DNA of 31,453 nucleotides. Origin: Ichthyophonus hoferi (Eukaryota > Opisthokonta > Ichthyosporea > Ichthyophonida > Ichthyophonidae). Positions 11,301-21,987 of the stretch are shown one piece after another. The notes beneath the pieces are model-generated. The model was not told where the DNA came from, did not search any database, and saw nothing but the letters and a program-made list of their open reading frames with translations. The stretch's first letter is position 1. Every line of letters starts with the position of its first letter. The position numbers and the translations under genes were made by a program. The DNA lies in NCBI GenBank assembly GCA_002751075.1, contig NAOQ01000028.1:241583-273035 (forward strand). Reading direction: 5' to 3'.

Positions 11301-12830
11301 TCTCTTTACAGTGTTATTAATTATGGGGACGCCCTTCCTCTTATCGCTGATACACAGTGTGGAATCATTTATTCTGATGTTAACAACATTTGTTCCCTTT
11401 ATGCTTTTCCTTCCCACTTTCGTTGCCTGGTTTTCTGCCTATTCCTTCTCTCGCACATGGGATCTGACATGGGGAAATCGACCCTCTGATCAACTGGAAG
11501 GTGTAACAGTCAATAAACGTGAAAAGACAATGGGTGCACTTAAAAGGAAAGGAATTTTGATTAATTTCAGTATTGGAGCTCTCAATATCATCATTGGTGT
11601 TGCTCTTTCTCACGGCCTTGGAAGGAATGTCTTCGTGATTCTCTCTCTGGCCATTGGTATGCCCTCGATTATCACCATGTTCCTGTCCTTCTTCTACTTC
11701 TTGCTGTACACTCCTCATCAAGGTTCTAAGACTGTATGGCATACATATGGTCGTAGTACCGCGCGTGTCACTGGTCTATTTTCATCCGTCACTGCATTTG
11801 CTCTATTGGTCGCCTCTTTGGCCAGTCACAATTGGGTGAACCGTTCTGGACTCCTTGCCTTCCAGCCTGACGGAGCTGCCTATTGGGCACGGTAAGTGTT
11901 AAGGCTGTTAGTTAGTTTGGGCGTATTGTTTTATACATGTATGTGTGTATATAACTGTGACTATTTATATATTTTTACTACATATAGGAGTATTTTGTAG
12001 ATATGCATGCATTCATACCGAGATTACTTACTTATCTATACCCACCCTCTCTAGGTATGGACTCATGAAAGTCTGCTACCAAGTGCCTGCTCTCTATTCT
12101 GTCACTGGTGAGTTTGTTTCCAGAGCAGGAACATTTTGCCAAGCCTACGGCACCAATCCCGTTCTTGACTGGCCGTCACCTGTATGGGTACTGCTTTTAA
12201 TCATGATGGTGCTGGCCACTTCCTTCTCGGCAGTCTCTCTGGTTGCAACCATCCTCACTGGCTTCATGACCGACAAATCACGCGCTGATGAGACAGCCGC
12301 GGCTTACATGTCCATCTCTACTATATTACTCTTCGGCACAATTTTCGTCTTCCCCGCCACCTGGGGTGATCACGTGAGACTGCTCCCTAAAGACGCCGCA
12401 ACCGGACTGAATAACTTTATAATGGTATGCATTTCTTCCTTTACTTTCTTTTACATTTTAATTATTAATTATCATTTTATTTTGTGCTGTTATTTTAATA
12501 CTCCACTCTCTACAGGATCAAAATCCCCTTTGTGTAGGTGCCGGAGCATTTTCTACAGGCCGTTGTGCTATTGGTTATGGTTACATTCTTCTTCCTTTTG
12601 CATTTTTATTCTCTTTGCTTGCATCCTATTGCTTCCGTAAGATGTTGAAAGAACGTACTTCATTCAAGGCTGTGAATGACGAGGCTTGGATTGTGGAGGA
12701 AGATATAAAGAAGAAAAGCATAAAGGACGTTGTGCTACAAGCCCGTCTGGATCGCTTGGAAGAACTGATAGTAAGAGCTCGTTTAGACACAGATTACGTT
12801 AGGGTGTCAAGTGAGGTTGATCTATGTTAG
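8393..12830 (+). CDS. Chitin synthase (family 2 glycosyltransferase, membrane-integral), 7 exons
   Basis: Polymerises UDP-GlcNAc into chitin at a membrane. Exons 8393-9440, 9593-9993, 10168-10457, 10718-11049, 11312-11891, 12055-12424 and 12516-12830 join in phase at all six GT-AG junctions and give 1111 residues. Residues 1-240 are Ser/Asn-rich and disordered. The catalytic domain starts near 244 (VVYPFFNEGRRELERSVQGI), with IMDGWW near 288, K..N..KHNSHEWFF near 361-375, TDCGT near 391, GRQRVM near 420, AEDR near 511 and the hallmark QRRRW at 550-554. Many hydrophobic helices follow from about 575, interrupted by a WDLTWGN segment near 740 that matches the conserved WGT/WGN site. The charged C-terminal tail looks helical. 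The start has A at -3 and G at +4. It is somewhat longer than many fungal enzymes of about 900 residues. TDCGT replaces the usual fungal LDVGT. Confidence 0.95.
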
Positions 12831-14470
12831 GAGTATTTTTTTATATTAAGTATTAGAAGAAAAGAGGTCATCAGTGCTTTTTTGCGATTGAAAATAGGCT
12901 TACGATGCCTATATTTTAGGTATTCTTCAATACCTGACAAAAAAGACTTTAGTAGAAAACAAAATACGTAATTATAATTTGAGAAAACCCTGCTAAGATA
13001 AGTTAAAAACTATGAACTTTGTAGTTTGAAATGGCATTTTTTTTAAATTTTAAACTTTATTAGTAGAAAGACTGATTGTCTGGAGTTCAGCTAGCATGTT
13101 TCATAATATTATGTCTCTGGCATCTAGCTTGTAAATATATAAAAATTGAAGTGTATTCTTGGCCGTTTTTTGCTATAATTAGTTATAGCCAAATTGTATT
13201 ATGGTATTTCAGGAGCCATTTGTATAGTTGTTCTCTTATTGGACATCAACAAGGATTGATCATATCTATCATAGGATCTCGAGTCGCTAGCATGCTATCA
13301 TGTAAAGGTAGTAATTGTAATGTTGTAATCGTAACGTTCAAGGTTGAATTGACTTTAACTGGTACTGGAATTATCATCTTACACATATTAGACGACTGTA
13401 GACAATCACAAACTAGATATGAAAGATATTTTCTAATCAGCCTCATTGCCAAATCAATTGTGTTGGTCCTGTGGCCAAATAATTGGGCTTGCTGATATCA
13501 AATACAAAAAATAGAGAGTGAAATGTGAAGTAAAGGATGTCAACTGTAGAAAGATATACAATATAGGCAAAGTAACTACAGTTGTGGTATGGTAGCTATC
13601 CAATTATTTAAGGAGCCCTTGATTTTGTAGTGACACTACATAAAGCATTTACAGTTTTTATCCTTGCAAATAATGGCCTTTATAATCGTAATATAGGATA
13701 CCCCCTGTATAGACTAGCAAACAACCTAGCACTAATTAATTAGTACAATCATTATCAGCAATTTTTGAACCATCTTGTCTTGTATAATATATGATCATTG
13801 CAATTAAGGCTTCAATGTTTGATATTTAATTTTAATATATATTTTCTCGGTCATAAATATTTTACATTCAAAGTAACTTCACATGTAAATTTTCTTTAAG
13901 TTTAAAAAATATCGGACTATGCATAATAGTGAAACTTTATTGCGTACAAATTCTGTAAATTGAAGAATGAAAATCTTCACTATTACAAATGATTAGATAC
14001 TATATAAAATCAATTACAATTAATAAATATTTAAATACAATTCAATGTCCTATGCCTATATGGCCATCTTTAGTCTAAAATGATTTATTTAAATGATAAG
14101 TAGGTGCATACCTGTAGTACATCCCATGGATGCATACGAAGAGCATATGCTCTAGACTAGTATTTGTTCCGGATTACTTTTGCAATAGTAAATGCTAATA
14201 ATACTAAATAATTATAGCTATATAAAAAAATATATCTAAACAAAATAAATATTTTATTTTAGCTGAAAATCCTCGAAAACTTCCAATACATATGTTGATA
14301 TATATGGATTGATTAGAAGAAAGAGATAGCACTTCATTTATTACTCATATTTAATGAGCAGACTCAAATCTAATATATTCTAACAAGTACTATTTTCTGA
14401 ACTAGTTACCACGTGTCAGAACCTATTGAACACACAGATTCGTAATTGCTGTAAATACCAACTGGCATAG
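12831..14470. other. Intergenic region downstream of chitin synthase; nothing recognised
   Basis: AT-rich. A 139-codon frame at 13076-13495 opens with TTG, lacks similarity to anything I know and is not supported as a gene. The chitin synthase 3' UTR must lie at the left end, but no single clear polyadenylation signal was picked out. Confidence 0.4.
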
Positions 14471-14704
14471 ACTGTCTGTCTACGTACTCGTCGGAATATA
14501 AGAAGTTCCTACAGGTTTCCTCCTCACTGTGAAGAGAATCTTATACTTATTTTCTTCTTACCCCCCACGGATCCAATCTTGTTTTTAGTAGGAATCATTG
14601 TCTTTGTTTTAATCCTGGTGATGTTGGGGATTATAGTCTGTCTTCTCAGCACCACCATAACGAATTACTACAAACTATTAAATGAAGCTAGTTTTTTGGT
14701 TTGA
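14471..14704 (+). CDS. Possible terminal exon with one membrane helix (doubtful)
   Basis: An open frame without an early ATG. Its end codes for a strongly hydrophobic helix (LFLVGIIVFVLILVMLGIIV) followed by a short polar tail and stop. A CAG that could be a 3' splice site lies at 14512-14514. It may be the last exon of an unrecognised tail-anchored protein, or chance. No upstream exon was found that fits. Confidence 0.15.
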   Translation, partial: TVCLRTRRNIRSSYRFPPHCEENLILIFFLPPTDPILFLVGIIVFVLILVMLGIIVCLLSTTITNYYKLLNEASFLV

Positions 14705-15812
14705 GTCTTTCATTCGTTTAACCCACGTAAATGAAAGGATCCCGACTGTCTGTGCTTGCTGGTTATATAGTTTTTGTGTACATGGTCAATACCAGTTGAC
14801 CATGTGATAAGTCTTACGACAAATGTTATTGGAGAAGGCGCTCAATTTCCGTGCTATCTAGTGTGTTAACAACATTACTTGTTATCTAACATGGCCAATT
14901 AATGAATGCTGCGTATAATACATGAATCATTGAACGTGATTAAACTTCAGATTACCAACGCTATTTAAACTACGGTAAATCTACGTACCAATCTGCACTA
15001 AACATCATAAGATTAATTAATTGTCGTTAATTAAGATCTAACACTTATATACCGTTTGAAACCTCACTATAAATGTTATTACATAGTTAGAGATACAATT
15101 CAAAATGAACAATAAGCAACGTGTTCAGAGATCATGAAGTATTCAACCTAATATTTCGACAATATTTTATTTAGGCAAATCTATACTCTCTCATGTATAG
15201 TTGAGTCCATCGCTTTATTCAATAATCAAATATAATGCCTTATTTATTTGAATTAATTAATCATACTGAAATAATAAAGTCTGAAACTTTATCTTATGAG
15301 ATTGCTTATTCATAATTAAATAATTGATTCTGATGCCGACCATGATTGGATTAATTAATCATAATAAATAATAAATAATTAAGTCTAATGTCTCATCCCG
15401 CCCTTAGAGTGAGTTACGCAATGACCCCATATTATTCGTTTCAGTCACGATCTCTTATTTTATTGGTGCCGCTACTTTTAAAGCCATCCACTCCGATCAT
15501 ATTGTTTCTTACCATTTATAGTATAACTAAATATTCTTCATCCTTCTCAACTATAATCTTTTTATTTTATTTTCCCAATCTAAAAAGTTAATATAGTACA
15601 ATACAGGCAACAATCTATATGGCAGTCCAGTGTCAATTATATTTTCGTGTATTGATCAATGATAACCAATCACGACCTCCTATAGACAACCTTTATCATT
15701 CAATACAAGTTTACGTATCTATTAAGTACTAGGTAGGTACTAATTACCCAATCAAATCAAACATATATACCCAACTACTTTTTAGTTTTAAAAAATATTA
15801 AAAATAGTATTC
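14705..15812. other. Intergenic region between chitin synthase and WD40 gene
   Basis: Very AT-rich with many ttaattaa stretches. It contains a perfect short hairpin (catggtcaa/ttgaccatg, 14781-14804). A 67-codon ORF at 15388-15591 starts with ATG, but its hydrophobic, low-complexity composition gives no support for a gene. Confidence 0.35.
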
Positions 15813-17467
15813 CTAGTTATTCTGTGGACAGATGGAACGAGAGAAGCCCCATATCCGAATCGAACCATCTTCATGACCCGTAATGATTTTCGAGTCAGTA
15901 AACATCAAGGCATTGATTGCACTTTTGTTACCATATAGGGTATGGAGTATTTTACCTGTGTGCGATTGTGTGGATTTGGGTTCAGTTGTTACAAACAACT
16001 CTATGGGTAAGATGATAGGATGTGATGTATGTAATGTAATGTGATATGATATGACGTGATATGGTATGATATAGCATAATATAATATACCATAATACAAT
16101 ATAATATAATATACCATAATACAATATAATATAATATACTATAATACAACATAATACAACATAATACAACATACTATAGTAAAATAAAATATAATCTACT
16201 ATAATACTATATCATACAACATACTATAATAAAATATACTGTAACACAATATGACGTAACATACTATAAATAATCTACTATAATATACTGCAATATAATA
16301 TAACAGACTATAGTATAATATAATACAATATAATGTAACATAGTATAATATAATACAATATAATATAATACATTATAGTATAATATAATACAATACAATC
16401 TAATATACCATACTATAGTATAACATACAACCCAATATGATAATGATATATATACAAGAACCAAGCCACCCAACCACGCATACTACCCTAGCCAATCATA
16501 TAGCATTCACATACCAGTGCCTTTATCCCATATAATCAGATTGCCATCTCGGCTTCCACTTACAATACGGAGACTATCAAACTGTACACAGAGAACCCCT
16601 GTGTAGATAGAATACATGGATGTATATATGTATGTGTGTATGTTTGTGTGTGTGCATGAATGTTTGCATGTATATATATAGATATATATATATGTATGTA
16701 TGTATTTATGTATGTATGAACGTATGCATGTATAGGAGTACGTGTACGCGTATATGTATACAAAATTGCATAAGTACGTGTACATCTATACAAACCTATA
16801 TATATAAACCTGCACATACAGCAATACTCATATGCAACATATCTTATCTGTTAGTCTATAATTTAGACCAATGACCAACTATTTTGTATCAGGAAAATTT
16901 TATCTAATATATATATATATCCTTGAAAAATCCCTAAAGATTATGAAATTTCACATATTTTCATGCCAAAGTATGATGTATTTCCAATTCAGTGACGTTC
17001 TAAAACTCGTTCTACGTGGTGATTGAACTACAATGACTTAAATACGTGATATAAATAAAAGTAGAATCGTATCTATATATATATTAAAGGTACTTTAAAC
17101 ATTCTATTTAAAATATTGACACACAATTTGGTATATAAAAATACAGAGCCATTATATATGGTTATATTAACTTTAGAGCACAGCTTTTTATTGGTGTAGA
17201 TAATATAGACAATATTTAAATAGCATAAGTCACATTCTACCAATAAAAACGGATTAAGACCTTTATAACCTTTTTAGGAAGCAATGAAGGCTGGGTTTAC
17301 ACACATATACACACATAAACACATACAAGCATACACAAACATCGCCTACCTTGAGTATGACCAAATAGCGTAGCAGTGCATTTTTCCAGGCCACATTGCC
17401 AGATCTTAATAGTATTGTCCATGCTCCCACTCACTAGCATCTCATGGGCCAGCTGGGCACACATTAC
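15813..17467 (-). CDS. WD40-repeat protein, C-terminal three exons (N-terminus missing)
   Basis: Three minus-strand exons, 17467-17350, 16598-16515 and 16000-15813, join in phase (G|GG and G|AG codons split at GT-AG introns) and give about 129 residues ending at a proper stop. Each carries a WD40 blade: VSGSMDNTIKIWQ, VSGSRDGNLIIWD and ITGHEDGSIRIWG, with GHTQGVLCVQF between the first two. This matches propellers of the F-box/WD, CDC4 or MDV1 type, which act as binding platforms. A propeller needs about seven blades, so at least half the protein is missing. The first exon found begins in phase 0 and no earlier WD40 exon lies before the gap. The introns are 350 to 1000 nt in scale and filled with pentamer and tetramer microsatellites. 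The specific partner cannot be inferred. Confidence 0.8.
16020..16460. repeat. Degenerate pentanucleotide array (ataat/atact/acaat) in WD40 intron
   Basis: Tandem 5-bp units of type ATAAT, ATACA and ATACT fill most of the intron between WD40 exons 16598-16515 and 16000-15813. ORFs predicted across it are Tyr/Ile-only artefacts. Confidence 0.85.
16611..16760. repeat. (TATG)n/(TA)n microsatellite in WD40 intron
   Basis: Tetranucleotide ATGT/TATG units mixed with TA dinucleotides, directly beside the 16515-16598 exon. Confidence 0.8.
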
Positions 17468-17489
17468 CTATGTAGTATGGCGTGGTTAT

Positions 17490-17763
17490 TGCTATGTTGT
17501 GTTGTGTTGTACTGTACTGTACTGTATTAAGTTGAATTGTATTGTATTGTATTGTACTGTGTTGTATTATATTATATTATATTATATTATATTATATTAT
17601 ATTGTATTGTATTGTATTATATTATATTGTACTGTGTTGTACCGTGTTGTGTTGTATTATATTATATTATATTGGGCTGTATTTTAACGTAATGTATTAT
17701 GCTACATACATACACACACATATATATACATACATACATACATACATACATGCATACACACAT

Positions 17764-17804
<41 letters not shown>

Positions 17805-17850
17805 AATACATACATAAATATACACATACATACATAAATGCAGGCCTGTC
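17490..17850. repeat. Pentamer (ATTGT/ATATT)n followed by (CATA)n, (CA)n and (TA)n
   Basis: ATTGT and ATATT units run to about 17690, then CATA and TA units to about 17850. This block separates the WD40 exon from the Msp1-like exon and is a plausible place for a misassembly. Confidence 0.85.
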
Positions 17851-17857
17851 TACCTAC

Positions 17858-18031
17858 CCATAATCATCTCATGTTCATCTAGCACTACATTGTTCTGACG
17901 CAAACGATTAGCTATAAATGCAGGGAGGGTAGTGAAGGTTTTTCTCCTACTGGGGTCCATAGAATCCAAGGCCCATTTTAATGTAAAGTAGGTGATTATC
18001 GGCGCGGCAAGCAGCGTTACTATGTCCAGGT
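17858..18031 (-). CDS. Msp1/ATAD1-type AAA ATPase, N-terminal membrane-anchor exon (isolated)
   Basis: An exon bounded by tgtgtag at its start and GTAGGT at its end, phase 1 on both sides. It codes for a hydrophobic segment followed by ITYFTLKWALDSMDPSRRK and, 25 residues on, VVLDEHEMIM. As I recall it, the human ATAD1 N-terminus reads VTYFTIKWMVDAIDPTRKQK, then VKLSEYEMSIA, at the same spacing, so the match is close. Msp1/ATAD1 sits in the outer mitochondrial and peroxisomal membranes and pulls out mislocalised tail-anchored proteins. Only the anchor and linker are present; the AAA domain (Walker A/B, arginine fingers) does not follow within the next 2 kb. WD40 exons come next on this strand instead, and their phase (0) does not fit this exon's end (1). 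The upstream start exon probably lies in or beyond the gap. Confidence 0.75.
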
Positions 18032-18107
18032 CTACACACACAGAGGGGGGAGAGAGAGGGAGAGAGAGGATGGGAGACGGATAGGGTTAGTGGTTGTATA
18101 CAGTATA

Positions 18108-18159
18108 TAATAATAATGATAGTAATAATAGTTATAGTAACAATAACAATAACAATAAC

Positions 18160-18214
<55 letters not shown>

Positions 18215-18783
18215 GNNNNNNNNNNNNNNNNNNNNNNNNNNNNNNNNNNNNNNNNNNNNNNNNNNNNNNNNNNNNNNNNNNNNNNNNNNNNNNNNNNNNN
18301 NNNNNNNNNNNNNNNNNNNNNNNNNNNNNNNNNNNNNNNNNNNNNNNNNNNNNNNNNNNNNNNNNNNNNNNNNNNNNNNNNNNNNNNNNNNNNNNNNNNN
18401 NNNNNNNNNNNNNNNNNNNNNNNNNNNNNNNNNNNNNNNNNNNNNNNNNNNNNNNNNNNNNNNNNNNNNNNNNNNNNNNNNNNNNNNNNNNNNNNNNNNN
18501 NNNNNNNNNNNNNNNNNNNNNNNNNNNNNNNNNNNNNNNNNNNNNNNNNNNNNNNNNNNNNNNNNNNNNNNNNNNNNNNNNNNNNNNNNNNNNNNNNNNN
18601 NNNNNNNNNNNNNNNNNNNNNNNNNNNNNNNNNNNNNNNNNNNNNNNNNNNNNNNNNNNNNNNNNNNNNNNNNNNNNNNNNNNNNNNNNNNNNNNNNNNN
18701 NNNNNNNNNNNNNNNNNNNNNNNNNNNNNNNNNNNNNNNNNNNNNNNNNAGTAATAGTAATAGTAATAATAGTAATAATAATA
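18108..18783. repeat. (AAT)n/(AAC)n microsatellite interrupted by assembly gap
   Basis: Trinucleotide AAT/AAC/AGT units flank both sides of the N run (18108-18215 and 18750-18783). The gap was evidently caused by this repeat. Confidence 0.95.
18216..18749. other. Assembly gap (534 N)
   Basis: Unresolved bases. The true length is unknown and order or orientation across it is not guaranteed by the sequence. Frames predicted through it are meaningless. Confidence 1.
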
Positions 18784-18825
18784 TTAGAGTACATTGTAGT
18801 TTACAGCATGTATGTATTATTAAAA

Positions 18826-19158
18826 TAATTATATACCTAGTGTAAAAGATATATATATATATATATATAAATGTGATTATCTTTATTTGTATTATCAATT
18901 GTTATAATGCGACTATTTGTTAATAAGTTATTACCGCCGTATTTCTATTTAGAAAGATCTTAAGTATAAGTTGTAATAACTATAGTAGATAACTCTTATT
19001 TAAGTAAGTTGTGTAAGCCTATTATACTTAAGATCTTTCTAAATAGAAATACGGCGGTAATAACTTATTAACAAATAGTCGCATTATAGCAATTGATAAT
19101 ACAAATAAAAATAAGCACATTTAAATATATATATCTTTTACTCTAGGTATATATATTA
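18826..19158. repeat. Long inverted repeat (hairpin), about 88-bp near-perfect stem
   Basis: 18882-18969 is the reverse complement of 19022-19109 with a single difference (18902/19089, which would be a U-G wobble in a plus-strand RNA). The loop is 52 nt. Weaker pairing extends outward through a TA tract to cctag..gtaaaagat at about 18835 and its mirror ending near 19150. The arms carry a distinctive unit including accgccgtatttctatttag. It may be a foldback/MITE-type element or a hairpin-RNA locus. No transposase and no certain target-site duplication is seen. Confidence 0.85.
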
Positions 19159-19159
19159 T

Positions 19160-21987
19160 AACGTATGTTTGTGTATATGCATGTATGCATGTGTGTGTAT
19201 ATAATATGTATATATGTAAGTGTATGTGTTTGTTTGTATGTATGAATGATAAAATAATAGTGTAATAGTTGTATGTATATATCTATAGTAGTATAATAGT
19301 AGGTATAAAGTTGGGTTTGTATATATAATTATACTAGTATTAAAAACATATAGTTCATATATAATAGGCATATTGCTAGAATAGAGAATCTTGTTTACCA
19401 TATATTAGGTAATTGTAATTAACAATAAGAGAAAGACAAGAAACTCACAAGGTATTTTCCCATGAACCATGTTTATTGTGTTAAAGTGTTGTGTTAATTA
19501 TATTCCATTATATTATATTATATTACATTATATGATATATTATACACTACACTATTATACATAAATAAAGTAGAATAAATGAATACAGTTAAATAACCTA
19601 ATTAGGTCTTAAAGTATAGGATATAATTAGATATATCTTATTATATCTTAGTCTAGATGTTAAGGTTGACGAATATAATCAAGTAATCTATGATAATGTA
19701 GGATATTATAGGAGATTGTAGATATGGTGAGATGTATATTAAAATAAAATGTTGCTATATCAAAGTATATCTTTATCTATCATGTTAAGATTTACTAATT
19801 TCGTCACACCAAATCTTTCAATCTAAACCAGCAACTCGACAAGTTCTTAAAACAATTAAAATCACTGATGAGATTTAGAATGCTTAGTAATTCAATCAGC
19901 CGACAAATACTGCAATATCAACATATATAGTGTTGGGCAAGAAAGGTGAAATACAATAGGTAATTGATAGTAAGCTGGCAGACTCGATAGACATTGATCT
20001 GTTTTAAGTAAAATAAAACGCGAGTACTATAGATAATGTGGAACAGCTAGTATAGAAAGGAGCGTGCCCCTGGCCTACATTCATTTAGAAGGAGAGGGAA
20101 TACCGAATACCAAAAAAATTTAAACCTATCCCTTTGCATACACGGAGAACAAATAGGGTAAGACATATTTTTATTATGGAAATCAAATCAGCAGAAGTTG
20201 AAGACTAGGTTGTTAAGACTAGCAGAGCGCAGTTAGTTGGGCAGCCAGTTGTTAGCTGATGAACCAGTGACTGTGTTGTTAAAAGTACACAGCTAAAGAC
20301 TACATATGCAATAATAATTGCCAATAATATTAAATAATTTAGTTATATAATGAAATCCACAAAGTAACCAAAGATATCTGTTTTAATTGATAGTTTAGAA
20401 TCTCAAGGCCAAAAATATTTGAACTTATTCTTTGAGATTTATGGCGTAAGATAATTTAAATACATTACACATTACTTATAACTGCAAAGACAATTTAATT
20501 GGATTACCTTGGCCACAATTACTTATCATAGAAATTTATTTTGTTGTATTATTATTCTTGTTAGTTTTATCTAGCTTTTTTTAAAAATAATCTAATATCG
20601 ATAATATAAAAAGACAACACCAAGTAAGCCCAATGGACTATAAGTAAAAACAACAGCAAATATCATAACTATTTATTATTGTATACTACAATATGATGAC
20701 TAATAATAATATTATTATACAATTTGATTACTAATATATATGTGTATATTTCACGGTATTAGTAAAATATTATAAAAATTAATAATAATTCAAAGATCCA
20801 ACCAATTCATATTTAAAATATTTATTTATTATTTTAAAATTATTTGAAACATATTCTTATTAAATGGTTTTCAAAATGACACGTACATTATATATACAAA
20901 TGGTAATATCAGGACACGGCAAATGTTTTTATATTAACAAAAACGTAATTTTTTTTTAATAAAAAACCGTATTGAAGCTATTTTAAATTTATTCTTGTTA
21001 AATATGTAAATATAACTTTTAATCATATTATAATTGTCTTAATATATATATATATATCCTATATTGGTCCTTCATTTTGATTGCAATTTATTTATTCATC
21101 GGCAATAATCCAATGGACGAATTGATTGTATAATGCTAACATACGATTAATGACATCCTATCTCAAAGTTTTATCGCCTATTTGCCCAAAATATTTTATC
21201 ACATTGTATCGGAAAGAAAATCTAGCCCTAAATTACCTTAACAATGGAGCCGTTAAAGCACATCTTAAATTTTACAATTCTCATAATAGGTCTATATATA
21301 TATATATATTATGTGAATATAAAATATATAAACTATATAATGTGTTAGTATTATATATATAATGAATTTTACTTACCTATATTAGCCGTTTTACGCAAGT
21401 AACATATTTGTTATCGTAATAATAAGCTAGCCCTAATTTATCAATAGGTATATTCTAGGGGGCCATTGGGCACACTTAGTTGCACAATTATTGTTTATTA
21501 TTTAAATATAATGTCTTACATATTATAAAATATAAAATATAATAATAATACATACATACATACATACATACATATAATTATACACTACACTATTTTATTA
21601 TCTTTCTAGAGGGCGTATATACGAAAACATGTATGCGAATTCTAAGTCTAAGAAATAAACAGTTGTTTTTGTTTTAGTTATATTTCTCTTCATTAATCTT
21701 TATTTATTATCATTAATATTCATAAATATATACTCATAAATATTAAAAAATGTATACATGTATATAATATAGTTCTAAAAACAACATAGCGTACATACTA
21801 TACTTACACACAGACATACACACATACATACTATGTACATGGTATATTTACGTATATACTTAACCCTATATTCTTACTTGTATTAATGTATTATATTTAG
21901 CTAATTTATATACCCCAATTGCAATATTCTTATTCCTTATATATTCTGTGGTTAGTAAATTGTCTATGCTCTAAGAGTGACGCCACA
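19160..21987. other. AT-rich intergenic region; no supportable gene
   Basis: Contains scattered ATATT units near 19500, a CATA run at about 21550 and many TA tracts. A segment at 21150-21290 codes on the plus strand for a mixed-composition stretch (MTSYLKVLSPICPKYFITLY) without similarity I recognise; it could be a stray exon, but no good splice sites fit. Confidence 0.35.

Noticed and set aside
13076-13495. 139-codon frame downstream of chitin synthase
   Set aside because: It starts with TTG, has no recognisable motif, an overlapping antisense frame is just as open, and there is no splice or Kozak support.
16264-16874. Tyr/Ile/Leu- and Cys/Val-rich ORFs on both strands
   Set aside because: They translate pentanucleotide and tetranucleotide microsatellites inside a WD40 intron; only the short exon at 16515-16598 is real.
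18108-18783. Idea that tandem repeats here could be a CRISPR array
   Set aside because: These are simple trinucleotide runs without spacers, in a eukaryotic context.
18032-18898. Long frames spanning the N gap with poly-Asn, poly-Ile, poly-Leu or poly-Tyr ends
   Set aside because: They are translations of an (AAT)n repeat and of unknown bases, not proteins.
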